Below, piece by piece: positions 50,907 to 59,843 of a stretch of DNA of 64,000 nt. Under the pieces are notes generated by a model, which had not been told where the DNA came from, made no database searches, and saw nothing but the letters and a program-made list of their open reading frames with translations. Both the position numbers and the translations under genes were made by a program. The stretch covers positions 248,001 to 312,000 of the forward strand of contig CANMIL010000003.1 in the NCBI GenBank assembly GCA_947497895.1. The letters run 5' to 3'. This DNA comes from an uncultured Tenacibaculum sp. (GTDB taxonomy: Bacteria; Bacteroidota; Bacteroidia; Flavobacteriales; Flavobacteriaceae). How positions within the stretch are numbered: the first letter of the stretch is position 1; every line of letters starts with the position of its first letter.

Positions 50907-51888
50907 TTGAATCTGTTGTTTGCTTTAAAATCCATGTCATCATTTCTTCTTTATCAATAGCATTCCATGTGGCTTGGGTATTCTTCTTTTGCGATGGATT
51001 GTCGTCAGGTTGCAAAATGATTAATTCGGTATTTTCATTTCCTCTAAGATTAAGTTCCGCCAAAAAGCCGACGATATCCGTTACGTTATTCTCATAGAGA
51101 GTTCTGAAGTACTTTTTTAATCTGTAGTGAATCGCAGGTTCAGCATAAGCCCTAATCGCATAGTCTTTGTACAGAAACACATTATTATTTTCAGGATTGG
51201 AATAACTATATGAAGAAAAATCGTGATAGCGTTGCGATGCAGTTTCAGGTGTGCCTTTTAAATGAGTTTCCAGCATATAGTTCATAAACTTCGGTTCCCA
51301 AAGATTGATTTTGTTAATACGAATATCTCGTTCATGCTGATGCCATTTTCTAGTAAAATCTAAGGTAAAATTGCACATCACAATTCCTTTGATGTTGAGT
51401 TGAAAATCAGCAGGAGATTCCTTCATATATTTAATATATCTCATGGCTCTATGCCCAACTAAACTCGCACCCAAAAAGAACACGTTCTCATTAGGCAAAT
51501 TATGCTTTAAAAAAGCTTCTTTAATTAACTCTTCAGCAGAAAGGATGGATAATTTATCAAAATAAAAGTCAAGAGGAATTTCCGTTGACACAGATAACAC
51601 CGCAAAGCTGTTTTTATCTGCTTGATTATATAGTTGCTTTGCACTCCTGTTCTTTTTGTCATACTCTGAATCTTCCAGAAAAATAAGAACACCTTTTACC
51701 GCCTTCGCTTTAGGAAGCATTAGTGTATATCCACTTTTTATAAAAGGCAAGAAATCTTTATCTCCTTTTCCAATTCTTATGCTATCGTTCTTTAAAGGCT
51801 TGTATTCCTCAACAATTTTCTGAGAGAAAGTTTCATAACAAGAAACAAATAAGATGATTAAAAAGATTAACGTAAAGTTCGTTTTCAT
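50899..51888 (-). CDS. Exported alpha/beta-hydrolase-like protein
   Basis: This 329-residue protein has a signal sequence (IFLIILFVSCYETFSQ), possibly a lipoprotein. A hydrolase-like core is suggested by GVLIFLEDSEYDKKNR and the nucleophile elbow FFLGASLVGHRAMRY (GxSxxG). A clear acid residue and histidine are harder to place, so catalytic activity is unsure. It is the first gene of a two-gene operon with an 8-bp overlap. Confidence 0.65.
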   Translation of the reverse strand: MKTNFTLIFLIILFVSCYETFSQKIVEEYKPLKNDSIRIGKGDKDFLPFIKSGYTLMLPKAKAVKGVLIFLEDSEYDKKNRSAKQLYNQADKNSFAVLSVSTEIPLDFYFDKLSILSAEELIKEAFLKHNLPNENVFFLGASLVGHRAMRYIKYMKESPADFQLNIKGIVMCNFTLDFTRKWHQHERDIRINKINLWEPKFMNYMLETHLKGTPETASQRYHDFSSYSYSNPENNNVFLYKDYAIRAYAEPAIHYRLKKYFRTLYENNVTDIVGFLAELNLRGNENTELIILQPDDNPSQKKNTQATWNAIDKEEMMTWILKQTTDSND

Positions 51889-52030
51889 GGTAGCGAATTT
51901 TAATACATATAACGTTCTAAAAGTTAGTGTTTTTTTTACTAACTAAGAGAAATTTAATACGCTAACTTTAAAAACAAAGTTTTAAAAACTATGTAACTAC
52001 AATACTATTTTCAATTATTACTCTAAGCTA

Positions 52031-52447
52031 TCAATCCACACGATTTAGGATTATAGAATTTGTATCGTTGAATTCGGTTGCTCGTTTTTCATAACCTATA
52101 GGAGGAGCCAATTTCATAGTGTTTTTATCTTTAAACTCAGCAATTAAGAAGATAGATCTTATAACTTTATTACTCATGTCTCGCAAAACCAGATCAATCT
52201 CTATAGGTTTTTTACTAGTATCCAGTGTATAAGTAATTTTTGCTTCTGTTCCTTTAAAATCAAAACTTTTTCCTCCCATTTTTTTTCCTTTAATTTCTAA
52301 CTCAACATATCCTTCCGAATCAAAGATTAACGTTCCGATTTCTCCCTTATCTTCTCCTGTCCACTTTCCTACGATATCAATTTCATTTGATTTTAAGCTA
52401 AATGCTAGTATTGGAATAATGAGTAAGAAAACAACATATTTTTTCAT
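52031..52447 (-). CDS. Small secreted lipocalin-like protein
   Basis: This 138-residue protein has a signal peptide (VVFLLIIPILAFSLKSN) and a beta-rich body starting IVGKWTGEDKGEIGTLIFDS, like the lipocalin-like/DUF domain of small Bacteroidota exported proteins. It stands alone. No enzyme motif is present. Confidence 0.65.
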   Translation of the reverse strand: MKKYVVFLLIIPILAFSLKSNEIDIVGKWTGEDKGEIGTLIFDSEGYVELEIKGKKMGGKSFDFKGTEAKITYTLDTSKKPIEIDLVLRDMSNKVIRSIFLIAEFKDKNTMKLAPPIGYEKRATEFNDTNSIILNRVD

Positions 52448-52645
52448 AGTACAACTTGTTTTATTATTTATAATAACTATTTTTTTGTGCAGTAAAGTTA
52501 ATCAAAATACTGGATATAATAGATGGGTAAAAATTACTAGAGTTAGATAAACTATTTTCATTTTAAAACTTCCTATATTTCAGTTCCAGAAGAGAGGTGA
52601 AATTTCTCGAGCGAATGTAATGATATCAAACTTGACGATTTTCGA

Positions 52646-52777
52646 CCTATTGATAAGAATTTCCAAAAATCAAGGCAGCAGGGTTGGCTGAAAGATGAAA
52701 AGCTGTTTGAGTGATAGCGAGTTCTTTTCATTAGTAGCTGCTGGTGCCTTAGTATTTTTTAGATTCTTATCATAAGG
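52646..52777. repeat. Long imperfect palindrome in an empty intergenic region
   Basis: CCTATTGATAAGAAT at the left pairs with ATTCTTATCATAAGG at the right, with inner arms AAGGCAGCAG and CTGCTGGTGCCTT and a further GAAAAGC/GTTCTTTTC loop stem. A second short palindrome follows (CTTCTTTGC with GCAAAGGAGAAG, 52789-52817). The gap 52448-52976 holds no gene. This has the look of a structured, probably multicopy, intergenic repeat. Confidence 0.6.
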
Positions 52778-52976
52778 CTTGACTTTTGCTTCTTTGCATA
52801 AAGGCAAAGGAGAAGTAATATTGTTTTATGATTAGAAATAATTATGTGTATTATAGAGCTTTTTCGAAAAAATGTCAATATAGTATAATGACACCTTTTC
52901 TTAACAACTTAAACTTTAAATAAAATTATCACTTTCCGAGCTACTTTTCTTTTTCCATTGATTCACAATGGTTATA

Positions 52977-53411
52977 CTATAAAATTCTCAACCACCACCT
53001 GAGTGTAACAAGTTTATCGGTTGCTATTTTGGCTAAACCACTTTTTTCCAATTCAACCAATTGGCTTTTAACCATTTCTATCCCATAATTTTCTCTTATC
53101 CAAAAAGGGAATTCTTCAATACCTTTATTCCAGTTCTGCAAAGTCGATTTTAAAACAGTTACTAGATCTAATTCCGTCTTAGGATTGTATCTATCCAATA
53201 TAATTCCAGCATATTTTTGATCTATATATTCAGTTAGAGGTCTTTGGTTATTCCCAATCACGCCTAAAACACCAGAAATAACTATATCATTTGGAACATG
53301 ATTCAATCTTTGAATAAATTGACGAATTCGTAAATCACCAATTTTATCCATTAAATCAATCGATTTATAAAACTCTTCTTGAAACTCTTCCGATGTTTTT
53401 GGAATATTCAT
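52977..53411 (-). CDS. Uncharacterised cytosolic protein
   Basis: This 144-residue protein (NIPKTSEEFQEEFYKSIDLM at the start, KLVTLRWWLRIL at the end) has no signal peptide, membrane helix or motif I know. It is mostly helical. It stands alone on the minus strand 126 bp from an SDR gene. Confidence 0.6.
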   Translation of the reverse strand: MNIPKTSEEFQEEFYKSIDLMDKIGDLRIRQFIQRLNHVPNDIVISGVLGVIGNNQRPLTEYIDQKYAGIILDRYNPKTELDLVTVLKSTLQNWNKGIEEFPFWIRENYGIEMVKSQLVELEKSGLAKIATDKLVTLRWWLRIL

Positions 53412-53537
53412 CTTATCTCCTTATGAACTACTCCGATGCAAGCATAAGGGATATCTGTTGAATTCATAATTTTATATTTCCAATCAAATCTCTAGTAATC
53501 AAACCCTTGACTATCGCCCTGCGATTAAAACGAAAGT

Positions 53538-54197
53538 TTACCATGCTCTTATCTTCCCTTGATGCCAAAAATGACCACTTTTTATATTTTGGGCTAACAA
53601 ATTTCTCACATCAACTGCAACATCTTGAGGTTTTCTAGACGCTTCATTTCCTCCCATATCAGTTTGCGTCCATCCCGGATCTAAAGAAGAAACTGTTATC
53701 TTTTGATTTTCTAATCTCTTAGCGAGAAGTTTGGTATACATGTTCAGCGCCGTTTTTGACATTTTATAATGTGGTTGAAACTCGTCAAAATTCTTTTCAC
53801 TGAACGAACCCCAGTCAGACGTAACATTAATTATTTGACCGTTCTTTTGAAAAGCGGGAAGTAGCGCTTCTGTTAGCTCGATTGTACCAAAAACATTTAC
53901 ATTAAATGTCTGTTTTAATTGCTCCAGATTAACGATAGACTCATTCCAGTTTTCCAATAAAATCCCAGCATTATTAATTAGAAAGTCGATTTTAAGGTCT
54001 TTTATCTTGCTCTTAAAGTTTTGAATAGATTCACTATCTCCAAGATTTAATTGATATCCTTCAAAATTTGAGCTTTCGATGGAGTGTTTCCCAGAAGTTG
54101 AAGTCCCAATAATTTTAATGTTTTCGTCTTTGGTTAAAAGTTCAGCGATAGCAAAACCGATTCCTCTGCTACATCCTGTTATAATTCCTGTTTTCAC
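53538..54197 (-). CDS. Short-chain dehydrogenase/reductase
   Basis: This 219-residue enzyme has the classical SDR motifs: cofactor-binding TGCSRGIGFAIAEL, NNAGIL, Ser in INVTSDWG and the YxxxK pair in YKMSKTALN. It reduces or oxidises an unknown carbonyl/alcohol substrate with NAD(P). The short length and PGWTQTDMGG are typical of carbonyl-reductase-like members. Confidence 0.9.
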   Translation of the reverse strand: MKTGIITGCSRGIGFAIAELLTKDENIKIIGTSTSGKHSIESSNFEGYQLNLGDSESIQNFKSKIKDLKIDFLINNAGILLENWNESIVNLEQLKQTFNVNVFGTIELTEALLPAFQKNGQIINVTSDWGSFSEKNFDEFQPHYKMSKTALNMYTKLLAKRLENQKITVSSLDPGWTQTDMGGNEASRKPQDVAVDVRNLLAQNIKSGHFWHQGKIRAW

Positions 54198-54290
54198 TTT
54201 TATAGTTGTGCCGTTTGTTATTTATTAATCTACAATTTTTCTCAAAAAACGAGCTCATCGCCCGAAAGTATTTCTTTGATTTTAAAATCT

Positions 54291-55085
54291 CTACTCAAAA
54301 ACTTCCGTCAAATGCTCCCAGCCCATGGCTTCTGCATATTCTAAGGCTGTTTTTCCAGCAGTAGATTTTACGGTTTTATCCGCTCCTAGTTCTAATAAAA
54401 TTTCGATAGTAGTTCGATTTCCTGCTATGGCTTCTTTATGCAAAAGAGACAATCCATTTTCATCAATAATGGTTAGTTCTTCAGGATTTTCTTTTAAAAA
54501 CTCGTGCATTTTTTCAGCCATATTTTTACTCATTGGATGCTCCACAAGATTCTCTGGATTTTCTTTTTGTTTATGAACGAGTAAAACCTCATTATAATCA
54601 CCGAAATCCAGTCCCCATGTGTTATCATGATGTTCTCTTTCCTGATCATTCATACCAGAACGCATTGCCTGAATGGTAAATCCTCCATAGGTTTTTCCTT
54701 GAATCGAGATCATCCAATCACCAATCTCATCAATCTTACGAGTAACAATATCTCCTTTATCAACATTGGTTAATCTGTTTGGTTGATTCACTAGTTCTCC
54801 AGTAATAATTTCACCATCAAAGGCAATATTTTTCACCCACATATGCTCTACAAGTGGTTCTCTTTCTCTTGGAAACTTTTGTTGAAACGGAATTTTAACC
54901 ATGGCAAAATCATGTCCAGGAACAATTCTTCTGTATTCCCAATACAACTCCCTCCAAAAATATTTGAAGTTCTTTTGAGCATCGAGTGATGCTTGTTTCA
55001 TTAAATCATCTTGTTGTGCATAAAAGACATTCTTATTTCTCCCTTGAATCTTCTTTTTACCAAATAAAGTTGAAAATAGCCCCAT
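54291..55085 (-). CDS. DUF2314 protein with ankyrin repeats
   Basis: This 264-residue protein has a DUF2314 domain (LVEHMWVKNIAFDGEIITGE, NQPNRLTNVDKGDIVT, about residues 60-135) and C-terminal ankyrin repeats (ENGLSLLHKEAIAGN and AGKTALEYAEAMGWEH). DUF2314 proteins are linked to contact-dependent or polymorphic toxin neighbourhoods as likely immunity proteins; no toxin lies next to it. No signal peptide. Confidence 0.8.
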   Translation of the reverse strand: MGLFSTLFGKKKIQGRNKNVFYAQQDDLMKQASLDAQKNFKYFWRELYWEYRRIVPGHDFAMVKIPFQQKFPREREPLVEHMWVKNIAFDGEIITGELVNQPNRLTNVDKGDIVTRKIDEIGDWMISIQGKTYGGFTIQAMRSGMNDQEREHHDNTWGLDFGDYNEVLLVHKQKENPENLVEHPMSKNMAEKMHEFLKENPEELTIIDENGLSLLHKEAIAGNRTTIEILLELGADKTVKSTAGKTALEYAEAMGWEHLTEVFE

Positions 55086-55200
55086 TTTTCTAAGTTTAAA
55101 TTAAAGCAGTTTTTGCTTTTGTGTTAGTTGATTAATTTTTTTCTTTTTTAGCTATTATAATACCAAATAAATTTTATACCGCGATTTTTAATTCATCGAG

Positions 55201-55734
55201 TTATTTCCATTCCCATTGAAGCTCATCAATATATTCTGCCCCCATCTGAGTTATATTCTTTTTTAACTCATCTATACTGTTTATTGCGTGCTTCGGGATT
55301 ATTAAGGTAACACCCGTTGTTAATTTCAAAAAGAAATGATGTTGAGTTTCGATTAATTCTTCTAACTCGGCTCCGTTTATTTTACCTTCTGAAGCAATAT
55401 CTTTTATGGTAATAGAAGTTTCACCAATAAAGAACTCTACATTTTTATTGATTCTGCTTTTGTAATTTTCTGTAATATATTTTTGAAAATATCTTTTATA
55501 TCGCCACTTACTGTAGAGAGGATAACAGCCTAGCCAAACCCCTGCAAAGATTAAAAATCCAATACCCATTGTATACTTGTTCGTTAAAAACAGTAGGATT
55601 GCAAAAATGACATACAGTATCGGAATAATCAACCAAGCTCTTTTTCTATTTCTAGTTTGCAATTTGGATTTGGTAGATGCAAAAAGTTGATATGCTAAGA
55701 AATCTTCATTTGCTAATTGGTAATTAAACTTCAT
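55201..55734 (-). CDS. YcxB-like membrane protein
   Basis: This 177-residue protein has two adjacent membrane helices (AWLIIPILYVIFAILLFL and MGIGFLIFAGVWLGCYPLY, about residues 35-85) followed by the YcxB-like C-terminal domain (ELEELIETQHHFFLKLTTG, VTLIIPKHAI). Length and order match the family. Function unknown. Confidence 0.78.
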   Translation of the reverse strand: MKFNYQLANEDFLAYQLFASTKSKLQTRNRKRAWLIIPILYVIFAILLFLTNKYTMGIGFLIFAGVWLGCYPLYSKWRYKRYFQKYITENYKSRINKNVEFFIGETSITIKDIASEGKINGAELEELIETQHHFFLKLTTGVTLIIPKHAINSIDELKKNITQMGAEYIDELQWEWK

Positions 55735-55867
55735 TTTTCTTCGTTGAATTAAACAATTTTTGTTGTTGTATTAGTTGATTCGTTTTTTGATTTCCGTTAT
55801 CAGTAATATAGCGCAACTGTTAACCTGAACTTACTTGTACTCATCTTGATTCAATATTTCAGGTTCT

Positions 55868-55917
55868 CATCATATATTTTTTTTAGTATGATGAGATTCC
55901 GAAATAAATTCGGAATG
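55868..55917. repeat. Tandem hairpins in the 55.7-56.1 kb gap
   Basis: TCATCATA pairs with TATGATGA, then ATTCCGAA pairs with TTCGGAAT. The combination of a GATTCCGAA stem and GGAATGACG resembles common intergenic repeats of flavobacteria. No gene lies in 55735-56061. Confidence 0.5.
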
Positions 55918-55978
55918 ACGTAAACATCATCACTATACCGTTAACGGATTATCACACTTATTTTCACCAAAATTGCAC

Positions 55979-56016
55979 AAAAAAGCCCAATAATCATCGT
56001 TATTGAGCCTTTTTTA
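55979..56016 (-). terminator. Terminator after the 56.1-kb gene
   Basis: AAAAAAGCCCAATAA pairs with TTATTGAGCCTTTTTT (one mismatch), 45 bp past the stop of the minus-strand gene at 56062. Confidence 0.75.
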
Positions 56017-56061
56017 TGTTATTTGTTTATGCATTATTACATGAAATCCAATAAATGACGA

Positions 56062-56736
56062 TTACACCACAGATTTACGGTTAGTAGACAACTTATAGTA
56101 ACCTTGTTTCATTAGCTTTTCTGCAATTTCAATTCTTCCTTTGGCTCCATTTTCCATGATAAAATCTAGTTCCTTCTTAGTCAAAATCGACACATTTACT
56201 AGGGATACCTCCTCAATACTTAATTGTATTTTATTGGAAACCTCATTTGTTTTCAATCCTAATAAAACACCAACTTCTCCATTGTCTCCTAAGAATTGAT
56301 TTGGTAAGTCAATCCCGTTTACCACAGATGAAATATAGGTATAGTCATTTAAGGTATATGATATGTTCGGATTTGCTGCCGCCATACCACTTACTTGTCT
56401 TAAAATTTTAAACTCCCAAGAATCAATAATTTCTTGAATATTTTGATACTTATTATCTGTGATTGTATAAAGTTCAATACCGACACCGTTGTAATCTTTA
56501 TTATCAGCATTGGTGTCGTAATCATCATAAGGATCACTCAACCCATCAGAGGCGATAATGGTTCCATTTTCTAATTGAATTCCGATATGCGCTTGTCTTA
56601 AAGATGGCCATCTTGGACCTCCCATAAAAGAAGGATTGATCATGTTTCCAACAACGTCTGAAAACAACTCTCCAACAGATTTCCAGTAATGCTCTCTCTT
56701 TTCACATGAAATTTTAAAATGTTCTTCGTAATTCAT
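56062..56736 (-). CDS. Uncharacterised protein, possibly SUFU-like
   Basis: This 224-residue cytosolic protein carries MGGPRWPSLRQAHIGIQLENG, GIELYTITD and a late segment LSIEEVSLVNVSILTKKELDFIMENG. The last part recalls bacterial suppressor-of-fused-like proteins, which are often immunity proteins, but the likeness is weak. It stands alone. Confidence 0.5.
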   Translation of the reverse strand: MNYEEHFKISCEKREHYWKSVGELFSDVVGNMINPSFMGGPRWPSLRQAHIGIQLENGTIIASDGLSDPYDDYDTNADNKDYNGVGIELYTITDNKYQNIQEIIDSWEFKILRQVSGMAAANPNISYTLNDYTYISSVVNGIDLPNQFLGDNGEVGVLLGLKTNEVSNKIQLSIEEVSLVNVSILTKKELDFIMENGAKGRIEIAEKLMKQGYYKLSTNRKSVV

Positions 56737-56897
56737 AGTGTTAATTTTAATCTAATTTTGATTTCTAGTATTCTTACTTTACACTATAAAATTACAGTTT
56801 TTCGAATGATTAGAAATAACATCATTTTTAAAATCTTGATTTAATAAAATTGCGTTTGTTACTTAGAGTAAAATTATTTGAAATGAAGAGTAATTTT

Positions 56898-56940
56898 TTA
56901 TCGAGAAGTGTTCTCTTTTACCGATTACTCGTTCTCGATA
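56898..56940. repeat. Short palindrome
   Basis: TATCGAGAA pairs with TTCTCGATA around about 25 bases, just downstream of the nitroreductase gene; it could act as a terminator for it on the minus strand. Confidence 0.45.
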
Positions 56941-56961
56941 CATTTTAAAATTCATTTGGTA

Positions 56962-57594
56962 TTATTCAACTACTGTTATCAAATCTTCTTTACTTTTTCT
57001 CACCTTTTTAAGATTCACAAGCCAATCATTTTGTGCATCTCGATATCCCAAAGGAAGAATAACACAGCTTCTCAAACCTTCTTTTTTAAGTCCCAAAATT
57101 TCGTCTAACGCATTTGCATCGAAGCCTTCCATTGGTGTTGCATCTACCTCCTCGAAGGCAGCAGCAGCAATCGCCTGTGAAAAAGCAATATAAGCTTGTT
57201 TCGCAGCGTGATTAAAGTTTACTTCAGGATCGCGCTGAGGATAGTTACTCAACAACATTTGTCTATAATTTTCCCAACCTTCATTTTTGAATCCTCTAAC
57301 TTCATTTACAAGATCGAACATTTTATTAATCCTAGCTTCTGTATAATTATCCCAAGCTGCAAAAACTAATAAATGAGAGCAATCAGAAACAACAGACTGA
57401 TTCCATGCTATTGCTTTAATTTTATCCTTTACCTCTTGGTTTGTGACTACATACACTTCAAAAGGTTGTAATCCACTAGAGGTTGGTGCTAATGATATTG
57501 CTTCAATAATAGTATCAATCTTTTCTTGAGATATTTTTTGGCGATTCATTGCTTTCGTTGCATATCGCCAATTCAATTTATTTATTAATTCCAT
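56962..57594 (-). CDS. NAD(P)H-dependent nitroreductase
   Basis: This 210-residue flavoenzyme resembles NfsB: LNWRYATKAMNRQKISQEK, LAPTSSGLQPFEVYVV, and PMEGFDANALDEILGLKKEGLRSCVILPLGYR. It would reduce nitro compounds or quinones with FMN. It starts 2 bp after the DJ-1-like gene, so both probably serve detoxification under one promoter. Confidence 0.9.
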   Translation of the reverse strand: MELINKLNWRYATKAMNRQKISQEKIDTIIEAISLAPTSSGLQPFEVYVVTNQEVKDKIKAIAWNQSVVSDCSHLLVFAAWDNYTEARINKMFDLVNEVRGFKNEGWENYRQMLLSNYPQRDPEVNFNHAAKQAYIAFSQAIAAAAFEEVDATPMEGFDANALDEILGLKKEGLRSCVILPLGYRDAQNDWLVNLKKVRKSKEDLITVVE

Positions 57595-57596
57595 GT

Positions 57597-58451
57597 TTAT
57601 TTTAATTCTTTCAATAATGTTTTTGCTGCTAATTTTCCAAGTTCATTAGATGCTAATGGACTCGCCCCTGTAATTAATTTTCTATCGAGACAAACAGTCT
57701 TATCCATTTTAGTATTCATCAAATTAGCTCCAAGGCTCTTTATTTTTTCACTAAGTCCATTAACCATTTTTCCTGGAAGGTATCCAAACATTGGTGTTTT
57801 GTTATCTACTGCATCAGGAAATACAGCCATATTGTACCCTTTGTACAAGAATTCTTGATTGTTCAAAGTAGTTGATAAAAATGCTCCAGGACCATGACAA
57901 AGACTGATCGTAAACAGATCATTTTCATGAGCCCATCTAAGAATTCTATCGACATTTTGATCTTCAGGTAAACCAATCATTGCTCCATGCCCACCTGGAA
58001 CAAATACCGCTGCATATGCATCTGATTCCTCAAAAGAAGAATCAATAAAATCTGCCAAACTACGAGGCTTTTCAAAACCTGATTTAAGTTTATTATAGAT
58101 TTCTTTAACGTGGTTATCTTTCTCAGGAAAAGCCCACATTTCCAAAACTACTGGTTTTCCCGTTGGAGTTGCAATTTCAAAATCAAATCCAGCATTTTGT
58201 AAATGCAACATTGGCACTAACGTTTCTACTGGATGGTTTCCTGTTGAAAAATATTTTCCATTCTTCATTTTTAAATTCTTGTTTTCCGTGAAAATCACAA
58301 GAATCTTAGATTTTTTACCTTGGTATTTTTGGTACGTGATATTTTCAAAATCCGTTTCATCAGACACTGCCATTTTTAAGGCCATTTTTGAAGGACTGTA
58401 TGATCCATCTGACTCTAATTTTGGAGCGAAACCCAATATTTTTTTCAACAT
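57597..58451 (-). CDS. hchA: HchA-like DJ-1/PfpI-family protein (glyoxalase III type)
   Basis: This 284-residue protein has the DJ-1 fold with a catalytic cysteine in FTISLCHGPGAFLST and Glu in FDFEIATPTGKPVVLEMW. Length and the FVPGGHGAMIGLPED segment fit Hsp31/HchA, which removes methylglyoxal damage and acts as a chaperone. It is 2 bp upstream of the nitroreductase gene. Confidence 0.87.
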   Translation of the reverse strand: MLKKILGFAPKLESDGSYSPSKMALKMAVSDETDFENITYQKYQGKKSKILVIFTENKNLKMKNGKYFSTGNHPVETLVPMLHLQNAGFDFEIATPTGKPVVLEMWAFPEKDNHVKEIYNKLKSGFEKPRSLADFIDSSFEESDAYAAVFVPGGHGAMIGLPEDQNVDRILRWAHENDLFTISLCHGPGAFLSTTLNNQEFLYKGYNMAVFPDAVDNKTPMFGYLPGKMVNGLSEKIKSLGANLMNTKMDKTVCLDRKLITGASPLASNELGKLAAKTLLKELK

Positions 58452-58530
58452 GACTTTTGTGTTTTAGAATTATAACATCAAAAGTAAAAAATGCATTTCG
58501 GATAAAAATTACCCTATGTTAATAAATTGA

Positions 58531-59103
58531 CTATCTGGATTTATTGGCTCGAACTCTACTCAAACTTTGTTGAGTTATTCCTAAATAGGAAGCTATGTGA
58601 TAATTGGGCACGTATTGCTCAATATCTGGATATTGTTGAAGAAAAAAGTCATATCGTTCTTGAGCTGTTAATTGAAGTTGATTGATGATACGTTTGTGCA
58701 AACTTACAACATGTCGCTGTAGATTTTTCCTTTGAAAAGATTCAAATTCAGGAAATAACGAATGTATATCCTCTAAATCCATTGCATTAAACTCAATAAG
58801 TTCAGCATCTTTAATGCATTCTACGGTAAGTGTAGCAGGCTCATCATTATAAATTGCTATAAAATCACTGATCCACCAATCTCTAATAGCGAACTGAAGT
58901 GTATGCTCCTTTCCATTTTTATCAAGACAAAAGGAACGTAAACAGCCGTTAACCACAAAATAAGTTTTATTTACAGTCTGACCTTGACGGATTAATACAT
59001 CTCCTTTTGCTACGAGTTTCTCTTTCCCAATAGAATGAATGTGCTTCTCTGCCTCTGGAGAAAGTGGAATAGCCTTTTTTATTTTATCTATTAAACTCTG
59101 CAA
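58531..59103 (-). CDS. Crp/Fnr-family regulator
   Basis: This 190-residue protein has an N-terminal cyclic-nucleotide-binding fold (LVAKGDVLIRQGQTVNKTYFVV) and a C-terminal HTH (IASYLGITQQSLSRVR). No FeS cysteine cluster is seen. It lies 80 bp upstream of the HchA-nitroreductase operon on the same strand and probably regulates it. Confidence 0.87.
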   Translation of the reverse strand: MQSLIDKIKKAIPLSPEAEKHIHSIGKEKLVAKGDVLIRQGQTVNKTYFVVNGCLRSFCLDKNGKEHTLQFAIRDWWISDFIAIYNDEPATLTVECIKDAELIEFNAMDLEDIHSLFPEFESFQRKNLQRHVVSLHKRIINQLQLTAQERYDFFLQQYPDIEQYVPNYHIASYLGITQQSLSRVRANKSR

Positions 59104-59226
59104 TGGCTTATTTATTATTGATTTCTAATTTTGAAGCTTTAGCTTTTAAAATTACTGTTTTTAAACCAAATAGTAATAACTAATGTTCTCTTAACAACAT
59201 ATTCATTTTTGAATTAAACACAGTAA

Positions 59227-59841
59227 TTAGCTCTTCCTTTTTCTAAATCTAATCAGACCGATCTCTTTTCTAATTCCATGATTAACTTCTATTTTTAGCA
59301 CTTCTTTTAGATTGTTTTTATCATCATACTTTAGGCTAAATACTTTATCGAAATCCTTATACTCTCTTAATCTACCAATTTGATCATATATGAATTCTAT
59401 GTTGGTAATATAACCAGAACCTCTTCCTCGAAAATTCACAACCTTGCCAAGTTCTTTATTGATGGTATGTTCTTGCTCCTCAATACAGCCTTTACCTATT
59501 CCAACACCAGATACCTCTTTACAAGCCCCCTTTCTTATTCTTTTTAAAATCCAATCATTATTAAAAATGGTGTCAACAGACTCCCAAAAACCATCCTCAT
59601 GGTTATCATAATCGACGGACATATGTTTCAGATAATAAAGATAATTCGTTGACATCAATGCTTCGAAGTTTGATGATTTATCAGCTACTTCAATCCATTT
59701 AGTACTATATTCTTGACTGTCGATAACCATCTCGTTTGACGATTTTCTTTGAGAACATGATAGAATAATAACCAAAGACATTATCTGAATAAGGTTCCTT
59801 ATTATATTTTTATCTAACAAGCTATAAATAAGGCTTGACAT
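59227..59841 (-). CDS. Lipoprotein of unknown function beside a POT transporter
   Basis: This 204-residue protein has a lipobox (SLVIILSCSQRK near residue 29, preceded by a longer than usual leader; a later start is possible). The rest (IRKGACKEVSGVGIGKGCIE, LREYKDFDKVFSLKYDDKNN) shows no known family. It begins 2 bp after the transporter's stop, so it is co-transcribed. Confidence 0.6.
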   Translation of the reverse strand: MSSLIYSLLDKNIIRNLIQIMSLVIILSCSQRKSSNEMVIDSQEYSTKWIEVADKSSNFEALMSTNYLYYLKHMSVDYDNHEDGFWESVDTIFNNDWILKRIRKGACKEVSGVGIGKGCIEEQEHTINKELGKVVNFRGRGSGYITNIEFIYDQIGRLREYKDFDKVFSLKYDDKNNLKEVLKIEVNHGIRKEIGLIRFRKRKS

Positions 59842-59843
59842 AG

